Of a DNA stretch of 64,000 nt, positions 34,725-46,799 are shown one piece after another. This DNA comes from Carettochelys insculpta. Taxonomy: Eukaryota > Chordata > Testudines > Carettochelyidae. The DNA lies in NCBI RefSeq assembly GCF_033958435.1, contig NC_134137.1:251828501-251892500 (forward strand). Reading direction: 5' to 3'. The position numbers and the translations under genes were made by a program. Position 1 is the first letter of the stretch; each line of letters opens with the position of its first letter. The notes below the pieces were generated by a model. The model worked only from the letters and a program-made list of their open reading frames with translations. It had not been told where the DNA came from and searched no databases.

Positions 34725-34905
34725 GCCAGCATGGTCAAGTAGATAGTGTACTGGACTAGGAGACTGATAACCTCATTCCTACTTCTGGCTCTCTATTTAT
34801 ATGATGTATCTTTAGAAGGGGGACTATTACTTACTACTTGTTTATACGGTGCCTAATGCAAAGGGGGTCAAGTCTTATCTGAGTACTCTGTGTGCCTCTG
34901 TAAAG
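34725..34905 (+). repeat. possible degraded tRNA-derived SINE (MIR-like)
   Basis: The segment 'gtcaagtagatagtgtactg' followed by 'ggagactgataacc' and 'cttctggctctctat' resembles the box A/B region and body of MIR-type SINEs, and 'cggtgcctaatgcaaagg' resembles the later part. The similarity is weak. Confidence 0.35.
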
Positions 34906-35702
34906 GAAATAATGAATGGAAAAGAGTTTAGTTGCTTTACCTGGGGAGAAGAATACAAACATGGCTGGGAAGGTGAAATAAGTCAGAGGATCGATGTAAG
35001 ATTAGAATGGTTCCATGGGCATAGATAGGAATTGCAAAATGTCACATAAACAAAAATACAGAAATTTGCTCAACTCTAGCCACAAGGGGATACATCTTCA
35101 GTGATTTGTGAACTTTGATCTGTCCCATTAACTTTATTGAAATTAATGCAGCTAAGCCCCCTAAAGGGAATGCCAACAGCTGTATCTAAGAACTTAGGTA
35201 ATTTAAACTATCTTTTGTTATGCATTTTTATTTGCTTGAAATTTACTATAAATTGCTAATTACTGACTCTCCCAGAGGGCATAACTCTTGAATGTAAACT
35301 CTCAGAGCCAGAAACATCTGAGGTATAACTCCACTGCAGAAAGGGGAATTGCATGAATTGGCTCCAAAGCAGTAAAAGTCTTTATGTACAGCTACCTGAA
35401 AGATCTGTATAAATATATAAAATAGAGTAACTGATTGCATTATTGATATTCCAATAAAGAAGGATGAAGTGAAGGGGATATTTGCATTTTAACTCTAGTA
35501 ACATCTTTGTTTATTTTTATTAATTTTGTACCCAAACTATCCTGGGTTCTTTTTCTGTTTATGGCTGAGTCTACACTAGAAGCATCAGTTTTTGGAAAGA
35601 AAGGGCTTTCGAAATATGGGGGGTCCTTTCGAAAGGCAACCGTCTACACCAGTGGTGTGTGTTTCAAAAGTAGTACTTTCAAAATGCACGTGGACGCCAT
35701 TA

Positions 35703-38490
35703 TAGAATCATAGAAGGGTAGGACTGGAAGGGACCTCGAGAGGCCATCGAGTCCAGCCCCCTGCCCTCATGGCAGGACCAAGCACTTTCTAGACCATCCC
35801 TGAAAGCCGTCTATCTAACCTCTTCTTAAATATCTCCAGTGATGGAGATTCTACCACCTCCCTTGGCAATTCGTTCCAGTGTTTGATCACCCTGACAGTC
35901 AGAAACTTTTTCCTAATGTCCAACCTGAACCTCCCCTGCTGCAATTTCAGTCCATTGCCTCTTGTTCTATCCTCAGAGGCAAGGAAGAACAAGTTGCCTC
36001 CCTCTGCCTTATGATACCCTTTTAGATACCTGAAAACTGCTATCATGTCCCCCTCAGCCTTCTCTTTTCTAAACTAAACAAGCCCAATTCTTTCAGCCTT
36101 TCTTCCTAGGTCATGTTCTCTAGACCTTTGATCATTCTCGTTGCTCTCCTCTGGACCCTCTCCAATTTCTCCACATCCTTCCTGAACTGCGGTGCCCAGA
36201 ACTGGACACAATACTCCAGCTGAGGCCTAACCAGCGCAGAGTAGAGCGGGAGAATGACTTCTCGTGTCTTGTTCACAACACACCTGTTAATGCATCCCAG
36301 AATCATGTTTGCCTTTTTCACAACAGCATCACACTGTTGACTCATATTTAGCTTGTGGTCCACTATAACCCCTAGATCCCTTTCTGCTGTACTCATTCCT
36401 AGGCAGTCCTTTCCCAGTCTGTATGTGTGACACTGATTGTTCCTTCCTAAGTGGAGCACCTTGCATTTGTCCTTATTAAACTTCATCCTGTTTACCTCAG
36501 CCCATTTCTCCAGTTTATCCAGATCCTTTTGAATTATGACCCTATCCTCCAAAGAAGTTGCAACCCCTCCCAGCTTGGTATCATCTGCAAACTTAATAAG
36601 TGTACTTTCTATGTCAATATCTAAATCGTTAATGAAGATATTGAACAGAACCGGTCCTAAAACAGACCCCTGTGGAACCCCACTAGTTATACTTTTCCAG
36701 CAGGATTGAAAACCATTAATAACTACTCTTTGGGTACGGTTATCCAGCCAGTTGTTCACCCACCTTATAGTAGCCCCATCTAAGTTGTATTTACATAGTT
36801 TATTGATAAGTATATTATGTGAGACCGTGTCAAATGCTTTACTGAAGTCTAGGTATACCACATCCACTGCTTCTCCCTTATCCACAACACTCGTTATTCT
36901 ATCAAAGAAAGCTATTAGATTGGTTTGACATGATCTGTTTTTAACAAAACCATGCTGGCGGTTCCCTATCACCTTACCACCTTCCAAATGCTTGCGGATG
37001 ATTTCTTTAATTACCTGCTCCATTATCTTTCCTGGCACAGAAGTTAAGCTGACTGGCCTGTAGTTTCCCGGGTTATTCTTGTTCCCCTTTTTATAAATGG
37101 GTACTATATGTGCCCTTTTCCAGTCTTCTGGAATCTCTCCCGTCTCCCACGATTTACCAAAAATGACTGCTAAAGGCTCAGATACCTCTTCTATCAGCTC
37201 CTTGAGGATTCTAGGATGCATTTCTTCAGGCCCTGGTGATTTGCAGACATCTAATTTCTCTAAGTAAATTTTAATTTGTTCTATTCTTATTTCAACTTCT
37301 AAACCTACCCCTTTTTCACTAGCATTCTCTATGTCAGGCATTCCTTCAGATTTCTCAGTGAAGACCGAAACAAAGAAATCATTAAACATCTCTGTCATTT
37401 CCAAATTCCCTGTTACTGTTCCTCCCTCCTCACTGACCAATGGCCCTACCCTCTCCTTAGTCTTCCTCTTGTTACCAATATATTTGTAAAAAGCCTTCTT
37501 GTTTCCCTTTATGCTTGTAGCTGGTTTGAGCTCATTTTGTGCCTTAGCCTTTCTAATCTTGCTCCTGCATGCTCGTGTTGTTTGCCTATATTCATCCTTT
37601 GTAATTTGTCCTAGTTTCCATTTCTTATACGATTCCTTTTTTATTTTGAGATCATGCAAGATCTCCTGCTTAAGCCAAGGCAGTCTTTTGCCATGTTTTC
37701 TATCTTTCCTATACAGCGGGATAGCTTGCTTTTGGGCCCTTAATAATGTCCCTTTGAAAAACTGCCAACTCTCCTCAGCCGTTTTTCCCCTCAGTTTAGC
37801 TTCCCATGGGACCTTATCTACCAGCTGTCTGAGTTTACCAAAATCTGCCTTCCTGAAATCCATTATCTCTATTCTACTGTTTTCCCTTCTACCCTTCCTT
37901 AGAATTGTGAACTCTTTGATTTCATGATCACTTTCACCCAAGCATCCTTCCACTTTCAAATTCTCAATAATTTCCTCCCTATTTGTTTAAATTAAATCTA
38001 GAACAGCTTCCCCTCTGGTAGCTTTTTCAACCTTTTGGAATAAAAAGTTGTCTGCAATGCAATCCAACAATTTATTGGACAGTCTGTCCCCTGCTGTATT
38101 AGTTTCCCAACATACACCTGGATAGTTGAAGTCCCCCATCACCACCAAATTCTGGGCCCTGGATGATTTTGTTAGCTGTTTAAAGAAAGCCTCATCCACC
38201 TCTTCCACCTGGCTAGAGGGCCTGTAGTAGACTCCTACTAGGACCTCATCCTTGTTTTTCACTCCTCTGAGTCTAACCCAGAGACTTTCAACCCATCCAT
38301 CTCCTACGTCCATCTCCACCTCTGTCCAAGTGTGTACATTTTTAATATACAAGGCAACACCTCCTCCCTTCTTTCCCTGTCTGTCCTTCCTAAGCAGGCT
38401 GTACCCTTCAATACCAACATTCCAATCATGAGTATTATCCCACCAAGTTTCTGTGATGCCAACGATATCATAGTTATATTCATATATATG
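35703..38490 (-). mobile_element. CR1 LINE, 5'-truncated, nearly intact RT
   Basis: This is the longest CR1 in the window, about 2.8 kb on the minus strand. It starts inside the endonuclease domain and runs to the typical 3' end 'tagaatcatagaagggtagg' (seen reversed at 35703). It carries the endonuclease C-terminal part, the whole RT domain and the conserved tail. It inserted into a TIR element. Confidence 0.9.
35789..38490 (-). pseudogene. CR1 ORF2: partial endonuclease and reverse transcriptase
   Basis: The endonuclease part has '[12 protein letters not shown]' and '[12 protein letters not shown]' (38480-37990). A single in-frame TAA at 37989-37987 separates it from the 617-codon RT frame (37959-36106), which has '[10 protein letters not shown]'-type and '[13 protein letters not shown]' motifs and the catalytic 'FADDTKLGG' box. 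A TAG at 36108-36106 and a 1-nt loss in a G run near 36055 shift the last part ('KHWNELPREVVESPS') into another frame ending at 35789. Four lesions or fewer suggest a relatively recent insertion. In CR1 this protein nicks the target and copies its RNA. Confidence 0.88.
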
Positions 38491-40189
38491 TGCATGGCAG
38501 CACCTCATTAGCATCTGCTAAAGTGGCACATTAGCATGCTCCTTTTGAAAGGCAGGGGTGCTAGCGTAGCCATGGCCAACCTCTGTCAACAGATTGCATC
38601 TACACACACCTTGCTTTGTCGACAGAGATCTGCCAGACTGCACTGCCCTCTGGTGCCAGAAAGCGGGATGGCAGCTCTGCAAAGAGGGCTGCCTGGAAAC
38701 CGGAAGCTCCCCTGTCAACAGATATGTCTACACTGCACTTCTATGGACAGTACTCTGTTGACAGATTGGTTGGGTATACACTAGAGAGTTTGGTGACAGA
38801 AGGGGCTTTCTGTCGACATAACTCAGGGAGCATCTACACACTTACACTTCACTTCACTTCACTTTTGCCATACACTCAGGGTGGCCCCTTGTGAGGAGGC
38901 CCTGGGCCAGATGGGCAAATGCTGCAGTGTTTTGCCACTTAATGCCTATGTCATGGAGGACCTCCTCCTCTTTCCAGAGGCCCAGGAGGTCCTGCACCTC
39001 CCAATCTTTCAAGGAGGCGGCCGTTTTTTTTCTCCCCCTCAGAACCCTGGGAGCCCTTTGAAGGCTTGGAGGGGGGGCCCTGGGGCTCACACAGGGGCTG
39101 CGTGCTGGCCATCATCACATCTCTCAGAGTGTGCTGCTGGAGCTCATGCTGGGGCTGCTCCTAGCATGCTCTCAGCTTCCTGCCATGCAGTTCCCGTGTG
39201 CATGCTGCTTTAAGACGGCCAGATGAAGGGATCATAGAACCCTGCTGCTGCCAGCTGGAGCGGCCTCACACTCCAGCAGAGCAGCGCCATGGCGGACTCC
39301 TCTTTCAAAACAGTGGGACGTGGAGTGTTTACTTGTGTGCTCTCTCAATGTAGGTTTTTGAAAGGGGGCAATCTTCCTGATATGGGATCGGAGTTTGGAT
39401 TTCGACGTCTGTGTCTCATTCTTTCGATTTTCTTTTGAAAGGTGGCATTGGACATGTAGACGCTCCTCCTGTTCTTTTGAAAGAGGGCCACTTATTTCAA
39501 CATTTTGTGCACGTGTACACACAGCTTATGTGACTAAACAAGGAATATGATTTTTAGTTCCTGTAGCAGCTGCTCAGCTGATAAATTTAAAAACAGGTTC
39601 CTTTGCAGTCACTGAAGGCAAGCTGATTTATATCAATGGAAGATCTGAACATCAACTTTTATTGATTTTAGGTGTTTGGTTTTTGGCTAGTTGGATGCCC
39701 TTTTTCACTTGGAAAAAATGGTGTAATTCATTGTCTGTCCATCTGTCTGTTGGTGCTACCTTTGCTCAGGAACTCCTCTTGAACCATACAAGCTATGACC
39801 ACACAATTTGATATGCAGCTTCCTATTATCCTAACTTAAATCAAGGTCAGGTTTTGGTTGTGCCTGGAAAGTGGGAAATGCCTCACATCTCAGGATTTCC
39901 CAGAATATGGACAGGTAGGGGGCAGAAAGAGGAGGAAGGTGAAAAGGAGGGGGCACAGACAGGAGGGACATGGGGGGCAGCTGCAGCACTGAGAGAGGCC
40001 AGCAGCACTGGGGTTCCACCATCTTGCCTGCCATAAAGACCAAGTAAGTAATTCTTGTGCCCTAAACCTAGAGTCTGCCTCACCCTGTGGAGACACTACA
40101 AGCTGCAGAGGGGAGTATTGCAAGAGGGCAGGCCCCAGGTGGCCTACAGGCCCTGGGAATGGATGCTGGAGCCAGGGAGCAGCACCAGG

Positions 40190-40870
40190 AATCTCTCCCC
40201 CACAGACAGTTTGCAAGCCACAGGAGGCAGCTATATGGGAGACATCTTCTGAAGGCCACCCCCTGCCCAGACAGCCAGTAGACTGAAGCGGGGTGTAACT
40301 GGAGGTAGACAGATGGAGAGGGGGCAGCCCATAGCAGACTGGCTCTGGCCAAAATGTCTGTGGACTGTGGGAGGGCAATGGAGGCCAGGGCAGCCCTCCC
40401 GCAGAACTTGGACCTACCCAGACAGCCTGCAGCCTCGGGGGCAGGGCTGCTGGAGTGGGGACAGTTGGAGGGGCTAGCCCCCCACAGCCTGCCCCACCCA
40501 AAAGCCTGCAGACCATGGGGGGCATCCAGAGGTGGAGCAGCCCCCTGGAACCTGGTCCCCCCAGACAGCTGGTAGGCTATGTGGGAGGAGGAGCCTATTG
40601 GAGGCTTGGGGCAGCTCTAGAGCATCACCCCCACTTCAAAAGCCTACAGGCTGTGGAGGGGATGTCTGCAGAAGGGAGGGACCCCAAGAGCCTGGTCTCC
40701 CTCAGACAGCCTGTGGCTGCTGGGGGCACTGGAGGTGCGGTCAGCCCTGGAGCCTGGCTCCCCTTCCTGTCCCCCTGAGCCCCTAGACAGCCTGCAGACC
40801 GAGGAGGGCAGTTGGAGGCTAGGTCAGCGTGCAGAGTACTGCCCCTCCTCTGACAGGATGCAGGATGGGG
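40190..40870. repeat. GC-rich degenerate minisatellite, period about 65-80 bp
   Basis: The phrase 'cagacagcctgcagaccg' recurs in varied form near 40202, 40269, 40419, 40498, 40562, 40637, 40703, 40784 and 40851, each followed by a G-rich stretch and 'ggagcctggyccc'. Long open frames in several phases on both strands here follow from this composition and are not genes. Confidence 0.7.
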
Positions 40871-41737
40871 CAGCCATGACCCCAAGAAATAACCTCTGGA
40901 GAAGATGCAGGTTTCAGGGACAGCAGCAGGCTGGGGGCTGCTCCCAGAAGGTAGCTAGAGGCCAGGACCAGCCCACAGAAGCCCAGCCCCCACCTGACAA
41001 GCACACAGCCCCTGATCCCTCCCTCTGGGAAGGAGCCACTGAAGGACCTCCCTGTACTCCTGGGATGAGCTGCCATAGTAGCAGCATCATCCTCATCACC
41101 ACAGGTGGCCCCAGTAACTATCCCCCATCTCGCAGTCTTGACCCCAGTTAGAGACCCCTGTTCTAACTCCTGTATCCTCTACCCCCTGCCTTGGCTGCCC
41201 CCCATCGCCTTAAGCTTCCACCAACCCTCAGCCCTAAGCCACCCACCTCTGCCCCTCCTCACCCCTGAACCATCATTCCAGCCTTCATTTTTACTCATTG
41301 CTGAAAAAAAGCACATCGGTTTTTCACTTATTTTAAAATTATTACTTCAGTTGAAGAGCTGAGTGATGCTGGGTACATCTACTAAGATATGTTAACTCAA
41401 TAACTGTAAGCCAAAAGCTGTTGGCTGATTAGCCCATGATTACAACAAGGTTAATCTCTAAACAATGACCACTTTAAAAGAAAAAGTGGAGTGGAGTGGT
41501 GGGGCTACCGAGGAAAGCACATGACATACCCAGAATGGCAGGCAATGGGTTTTATGCTGATGCTTATGAACTGTATATATCTGGGTCATCATTATATTGT
41601 ATGCAATCATTGACATTAATCAGTGCACATAAAATTTATTTAGTAACATGTTATATAACTGATAGATAATTATTTGGCTGTACCCTAACTATCATTTATC
41701 AGCACCCATTAGTTTATGGTAACTCTTTAGTGTCACT

Positions 41738-42567
41738 GGCTATGTCTACACAAGAGGCTTTTCCCAGTAAAAGGGCTTTTCTGGGAAAAAACTGCAGAGC
41801 GTCTACACACAAAATGCACTTTGTTGACAAGTAACAAAGAGGAAGCCGTGCTAGTCTATACACTATCAAAACAAAAAGCAGTCAAGTAGCACTTTAAAGA
41901 CTAGCAAAATAGTTTATTAGGTGCGCTTTTGTGGGATAGACCCACTTCTTCAGACCATAGCCAGACCAGAACAGACTCAATATTTAAGGCAGAGAGGACC
42001 AAAAACAGTAAGCAAGGAGGACCTCCACTCTGATTTGCTCACCTTGATTATCTTTTTCTGATTTGTCCTCCTTGCTTACTGTTTTTGGTTCTCTGTGCCT
42101 TAAATATTGAGTCTGTTCTGCTCTGGCTATGGTCTGAAGAAGTGGGTCTGTCCCACGAAAGCTCACCTAATAAACCATTTTGCTAGTCTTTAAAGTGCTA
42201 CTTGACTGCTTTTCACTTTGTTGACAGTTTGTTGACAAAACCAGGTATATCCATCAGCAGTGTTATATCTCTCCCCATTCAGGTATAACTCATCTCTTGA
42301 CAGTATTTTGTTGGCAAAAGAGCCACGTAGACACTCTGGTACCCTTTTGTTGACAGACAGGGCTTCCAATTCACTGGGCAGCCCTGTTTGCAGAGCTTCC
42401 AATCAGATGTTCTGTCAAGGGAGGACTGGGCAGTCTGGCTGCTCTCTGTCAACAGCGAGAATTGCTCTTTCAATCCGCTTCATGTGTAGATGCACTCTGT
42501 TGATAGAAGTTTTGCTGGGAAATCCTTTCTTACTTCTGTCAACAGAGGCTTCTCATGTAGTTGTAGC
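41738..42567. mobile_element. TIR DNA element split by a Penelope-tail pair
   Basis: The left end ggctatgtctacacaag and the right end catgtagttgtagc are imperfect inverted repeats. The interior, apart from the insertion at 41830-42213, has many 'ttgttgacag' and 'ctgtcaacag' inverted motifs like those of the element at 53917. No clear target duplication was found. Confidence 0.55.
41830..42213. mobile_element. inverted pair of Penelope-like 3' tails, 384 bp, with 13-bp target duplication
   Basis: Two arms of about 165 bp are reverse complements: the left arm from 'gtgctagtctatacactatc' to 'cagtaagcaaggagg', the right arm from 'cctccttgcttactg' to 'aagtgctacttgactgcttt'. A short spacer 'tgatttgctcaccttgatta' lies between. 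The motif 'gaagtgggtctgtcccacga' is typical of Penelope-like tails in reptile sequence. CACTTTGTTGACA is repeated at 41817-41829 and 42214-42226. No coding sequence is left, so the assignment rests on tail motifs and on similarity in layout to 62308-63309. Confidence 0.65.
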
Positions 42568-42569
42568 GT

Positions 42570-44358
42570 TAGAGAGTACTAAAGGTGGTAATAGCTGTCC
42601 TTTTGGGGAAAAGGGAAGTTAATTGACATGAGATGAAGCTGTTGTTTTTGATGCTGCTGTTGAAGTTGATCCCATTTTATTTCAAGTGGTGGTTGGAATT
42701 GAACTAGAACTGCTAGGAGTACAGGAGTCATCTGCATCCCTTTCTCTGACCCAATCTGGTCAGGAGGTCCCGCAGAAATAACATGAGGAAGGTCTGGGAT
42801 CCCAGGAGATGGTGGGAGTGAAAGACATGATGGTGAAGCTCAATCCACTAGCCTCTGTTTGTCCTTTTGCCTTCCACTCCTCAAAGTCTTTCTTTTGCAC
42901 TTCAGAGGGGGAATGGCAGGTAGAATATCCTATTCCCTGATTATTTTGTTCACGAGTTAGAACTGGCACTGACTGTGTCTTCTATATTTGGTGTTTTCAT
43001 CAAGAATGATTTCAACATAGTTCCTGAATCATATCAACATGGCTTTTTGTTAGGATCAATTCAGCCTCTGTTGTGTTCTCTTGAACCTGTTTATAGTATT
43101 TTGTATGAAAACAAACTTTACTCTGTTTTGATGTCCATCTCAAGATGGCTGCAGATCTTACCCATGCCCACTTCTTGTTCTCCTCCATTCTCCAGATTTA
43201 CTTATGTGATTGAACCTCTGTTAGTGTATATGCTATAGTAATTGTCTGACATGAGAGAATGGAATGACCTAATTTCTCATCTTCCATTAAATTTCAATCA
43301 ACTGAACAGATAATTTAAGAGTGGGATTCACAGCATGCTGAAGTTGGGTTTTAAAAATGTTGTTATAAAATGAATCCTCACTCTTCATGAAGGCAGAGAT
43401 CATATTACATGTATCCAAGCTGTCATATCATTTAATAGATGTTTCTTCCTAGGGGCAGCCAAATACTCATTTCCACAGTCATATCAATTATCTCAAGGAC
43501 TGCAAGAGGTGTCAGTTTTAAAAGGATTGATTTTCTTGGCTACTGCTGAAGCTCTTAAAAACACACTTATTTATGTTATAGCCCAGGATCCTCCCATATT
43601 AAAATACAATATTACTTAAAATGTATGATACAATGAAGGATCATATGGACAGAGATATTCTGCTGAAGACATCTTCCTAAAATTAATTGCTTTTAATGTA
43701 CGGCTGTAAAAACAAACCTACCAACTTCTGTGTGACACTGCCAGCATTTAAAAAGGAGACCTGTGTATAAAAATGCAAAACAGCACTTTCAGATAATTTA
43801 ATCACAATATTATGAAGTTCATCAAATAAATTATTCAATGAATATTATTCAACCACCTCTAGTTATTAACTTAAATGCCAGCACCAGCTATGTCTTGAGG
43901 CAGTCTAACTCATCTGGAAGACCTATATGACAAATCACCAGGAGCATTAAATCAGAGAGGTTCAACTCAAACTTTTTGATCTCTCAGTTTTCTGAACTTG
44001 GGTGAAATGCGGATATGAATGCAGATATTGTAACTCAGTCCCATATTCATTTGTAGGTCATTGGGAGTTTGCCTGAATAAAAACTGAGGGTGCAATCTAG
44101 CAAAGATGGATGTACATTTTGGGACTTTGCTCCTGCTTAAAGCTGGGACTTCCTTCAATCTCTGAAAGGGTTGCTCTTTAGAGAAGGTGTGATGGGGCAG
44201 TCATAAATATCAGCACAAGTTTGCTCAGAAATGGTAAAGCTTGTGAGCCTTAAGAAGATTATATGAAGAAACTGTGTTGGTAAATCCTTTACTATAGCAG
44301 CACACCACACCATGTAAGATATGTGCCACAATTTTCAAAAAAATCTATTTTACAAATC
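42570..44358. other. unassigned sequence
   Basis: No gene or repeat was recognised. Short frames only. Confidence 0.35.
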
Positions 44359-44366
44359 TTTTAGAG

Positions 44367-46790
44367 CAGCATTTCCCAAACTAATTTGGCCACAGAACAC
44401 TCTTGGGTGTGGACTATATTGATGGAACATATCTATGCTGGTCATCAGAGGGTGGGGGGAGGGCTCATACCAAAAGATTGCCACACAGAATGCTTGAAAG
44501 TTGATTTGTCTTAATTTTTAGCTGTCTTATATTTTACGATGAAAAAAAAACAAGTGAAAATCTGAATGAATTAATGCACTTCTGATAGGAGGATGGTTAA
44601 CAACCTAAAAAGTATAAAAATTAAGTACAAACCCAAAACAACACATCTGTGTAACAGCCAACAGAATGGTTAGTGCTGTTCTTTTGTACAAAAATAGAAA
44701 CAACAATATTATTCAAAAAAAGGTCTGTCTTTCCTTAAAGCCTAGAAAACATCTTTATGAAAAAGAAACACAGACAAATTAGGTATGGAAAATATTTTTA
44801 AATGTTGTGTTTTTATAAATATGCTATTTTTACAAAGTGCAAACAAGTATTGGGCTGATCTATGGTCTAATATTCGAAAGGCATCTAATTTGGGCAACCT
44901 GAAAATTATGTATGTTGGTTTGAAGAGAGCACTCAGGCCAAACATTACCAAAGGTGCCTCACTGAAGCGTTTAAATGGATGGGTGATCACAGACAAAAAG
45001 CTGCAGATGCCCACATGGGTGGAACACTACTCACCTCTTTATTCCCTGAGTGTATAATACAACCTGAATTTAACATCCTCATCCCAACTCTTTCAGAAAT
45101 GTCTGAGCTAGATGCAGGGCCTATGGAGGAAGAACTTTTTCTCAAGCTCTTGATGCCCTCTCCAGTGGAAAAGCTCCAGGAAATGATATAATCCCAGCTG
45201 AAGTCCTGAGGGGAAACAAGGCTGTGCTCTTCCCCTTCTTCTACAATTTACTCCTAAAACATTGGAGAGTAGGAGATATCCCACACAACATAAAGGATGC
45301 AAACATTATCGCTCTCTATAAAATCAAAGGCCACAAGGGTGACTGCAACAACTACATAGACATCTTGTTACTGAGCATTACAGGAAAAGCATTTGCCCAT
45401 GTCATTCTCAGACACCTGCAAAAACTCACAGATTGAGTCTATCCAGAAACACAATGTGGCTTCAGAGCTGACAGCTTAACAATGGACGTGATTTTCTCTC
45501 TTCGACAACTACAGGAAAAATGCACAGAACAAGAAAAGATGTTATTCACAGCATTTGTGGACTTAACAAAGTCATTTGACACAGTCAGGAGATCAGGACT
45601 ATACAGAGTATTAACCAAGACTGGCTGCCCACTAATCCTACTCAACCTCATAATATCCTTTCATGAAAACATGAAAGCAACAGTGCAATATGATGGCTCT
45701 ACATCGGAACCCTTTGCAATGAACAGCAGAGTCAAACAAGGGTGCGTTCTTACCCCTACCCTCTTCAGCATATTCTTCTCAGTTCTACTAAATTGAGCAT
45801 TTCAAAATGCATGAAGCGATGTATTTCTCCAGGCAAGATTAGATGTCTCTCTCTACAACCTGGCAAGACTACGGTCAAAACTAAGGTCAAGAAAGTCCTC
45901 TTTAGGGAACTCTTCTTTGCAGATGGTGAAGCTCTCATCACTCATAATGAAGGCATGCTACAGTCACTGGTGGATTCTCTGTCCAGAGCATGCAAATTGC
46001 TTTTCCTTGACATAAGCATGAAGAAAACTGTTATATTCACTCAAGGTATACCTCAGAGACTCAATGTCATTCTGGATAACTGCCTATTAGATGTGGTTCA
46101 ACAATTCTGTTACCTTGGATGTACACCAACCTTGGATCTACTGTCACCACAAACCTATCGATGAACGAAAAACAGAACATCAGAATCAGGAAGGCAACTA
46201 CTATTTTTTGCAGTGTTATGAAATGTGCATAGAACAATTCTAAGCTGACAGTGAAAACAAAGATACTAATCTACCAAGCCACACAAAAGAAATTTGTATT
46301 AGAAGGAAAAACTCTCAGACTCAATATTTCAGATATAGACTGACATACGGTTATTGCAATTGACTGTGCAAATCCAATATTTGATAGATAAGCCATGAGA
46401 GAAACTGCAGACTCAAACATTGCCCATAGATCCCCACCAGCTGCTAACCACCATCTCTTGAGACAAAAAGGGGCCATATATTTTTACAGAAAACTACTGG
46501 AAAATAAAAATAAGTAATATTTGACAGTATTTTTAATGGGAAGAGTGGTTTTGCACTTCTGTTTTGGCATGAGTTGCAAAATAAATATGCTATTCTGAAT
46601 GCATTTTAAATATTAACATACCTACAATCTAAATACTATTCAAATACCTTAGTGTTTTCATACACACATAATTTCTTATTTAATATTTTAAAATGGAAAA
46701 TATCACTAAGATTGATTTTTTTTTCATGGAACACCTGTTCACATCGCGTGGAACACCAGTGTTCCACAGAACACAGTTTGGGAAATGCTG
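44367..46790. mobile_element. hAT element, 2424 bp, perfect 16-bp ends, containing a LINE
   Basis: The left end CAGCATTTCCCAAACT is exactly complementary to the right end AGTTTGGGAAATGCTG. The octamer TTTTAGAG is repeated exactly at 44359-44366 and 46791-46798, the 8-bp target duplication expected of hAT elements. I see no hAT transposase frame. The middle is occupied by LINE-derived RT sequence (44830-46240), so the element is either a non-autonomous hAT with a later LINE insertion or a transduced unit. Confidence 0.85.
44830..46240 (+). pseudogene. non-LTR retrotransposon reverse transcriptase, decayed, nested in hAT element
   Basis: RT-family sequence runs from 'NKYWADLWSNIRKASNLGN' (44842) through 'VGDIPHNIKDANIIALYKIK' (45270), 'ECGFRAD'-like 'TQCGFRADSLTMDVIFSLRQ' (45450), 'FVDLTKSFDTVRRSGLYRVL' (45555), 'VKQGCVLTPTLFSIFFS' (45730) and a 'FFADGEALI' box replacing the usual FADD motif (45917), to 'VVQQFCYLGCTPTLD' (46096). 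Several stops and frame changes break it. Part of the catalytic motif is changed (AD-G instead of ADD). The clade is not resolved by eye. Confidence 0.75.
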
Positions 46791-46799
46791 TTTTAGAGA

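Larger units (their letters stand above)
35563..39526. mobile_element. TIR DNA element split by a CR1 insertion and further nested repeats
   Basis: The left end ggctgagtctacactagaag and the right end gtgtacacacagct are of the GTCTACAC family. The triplet TAT flanks both ends (35560-35562, 39527-39529). Both outer parts carry 'tttcgaaag' or 'cttttgaaag' motifs. The CR1 at 35703-38490 splits it. The part 38500-39230 contains more TIR-like segments ('gctagcgtagcc', 'gcatctacaca'), so the pairing of these two outer ends is plausible but not certain. Confidence 0.5.

Noticed and set aside
35789..36046. Independent small gene on the minus strand
   Set aside because: It is the frameshifted C-terminal end of the CR1 ORF2.
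37499..37927. 142-codon plus-strand hydrophobic frame
   Set aside because: Antisense shadow of the CR1 reverse transcriptase.
39890..40525. 211-codon minus-strand frame rich in Pro, Leu and Ser
   Set aside because: It lies in and next to a GC-rich minisatellite and shows no domain; several overlapping frames on both strands are similar.
41830..42213. CRISPR-like or tRNA-like inverted structure
   Set aside because: Two inverted arms with one enclosing target duplication fit a retroelement tail pair; there is no spacer-repeat array and no tRNA fold.
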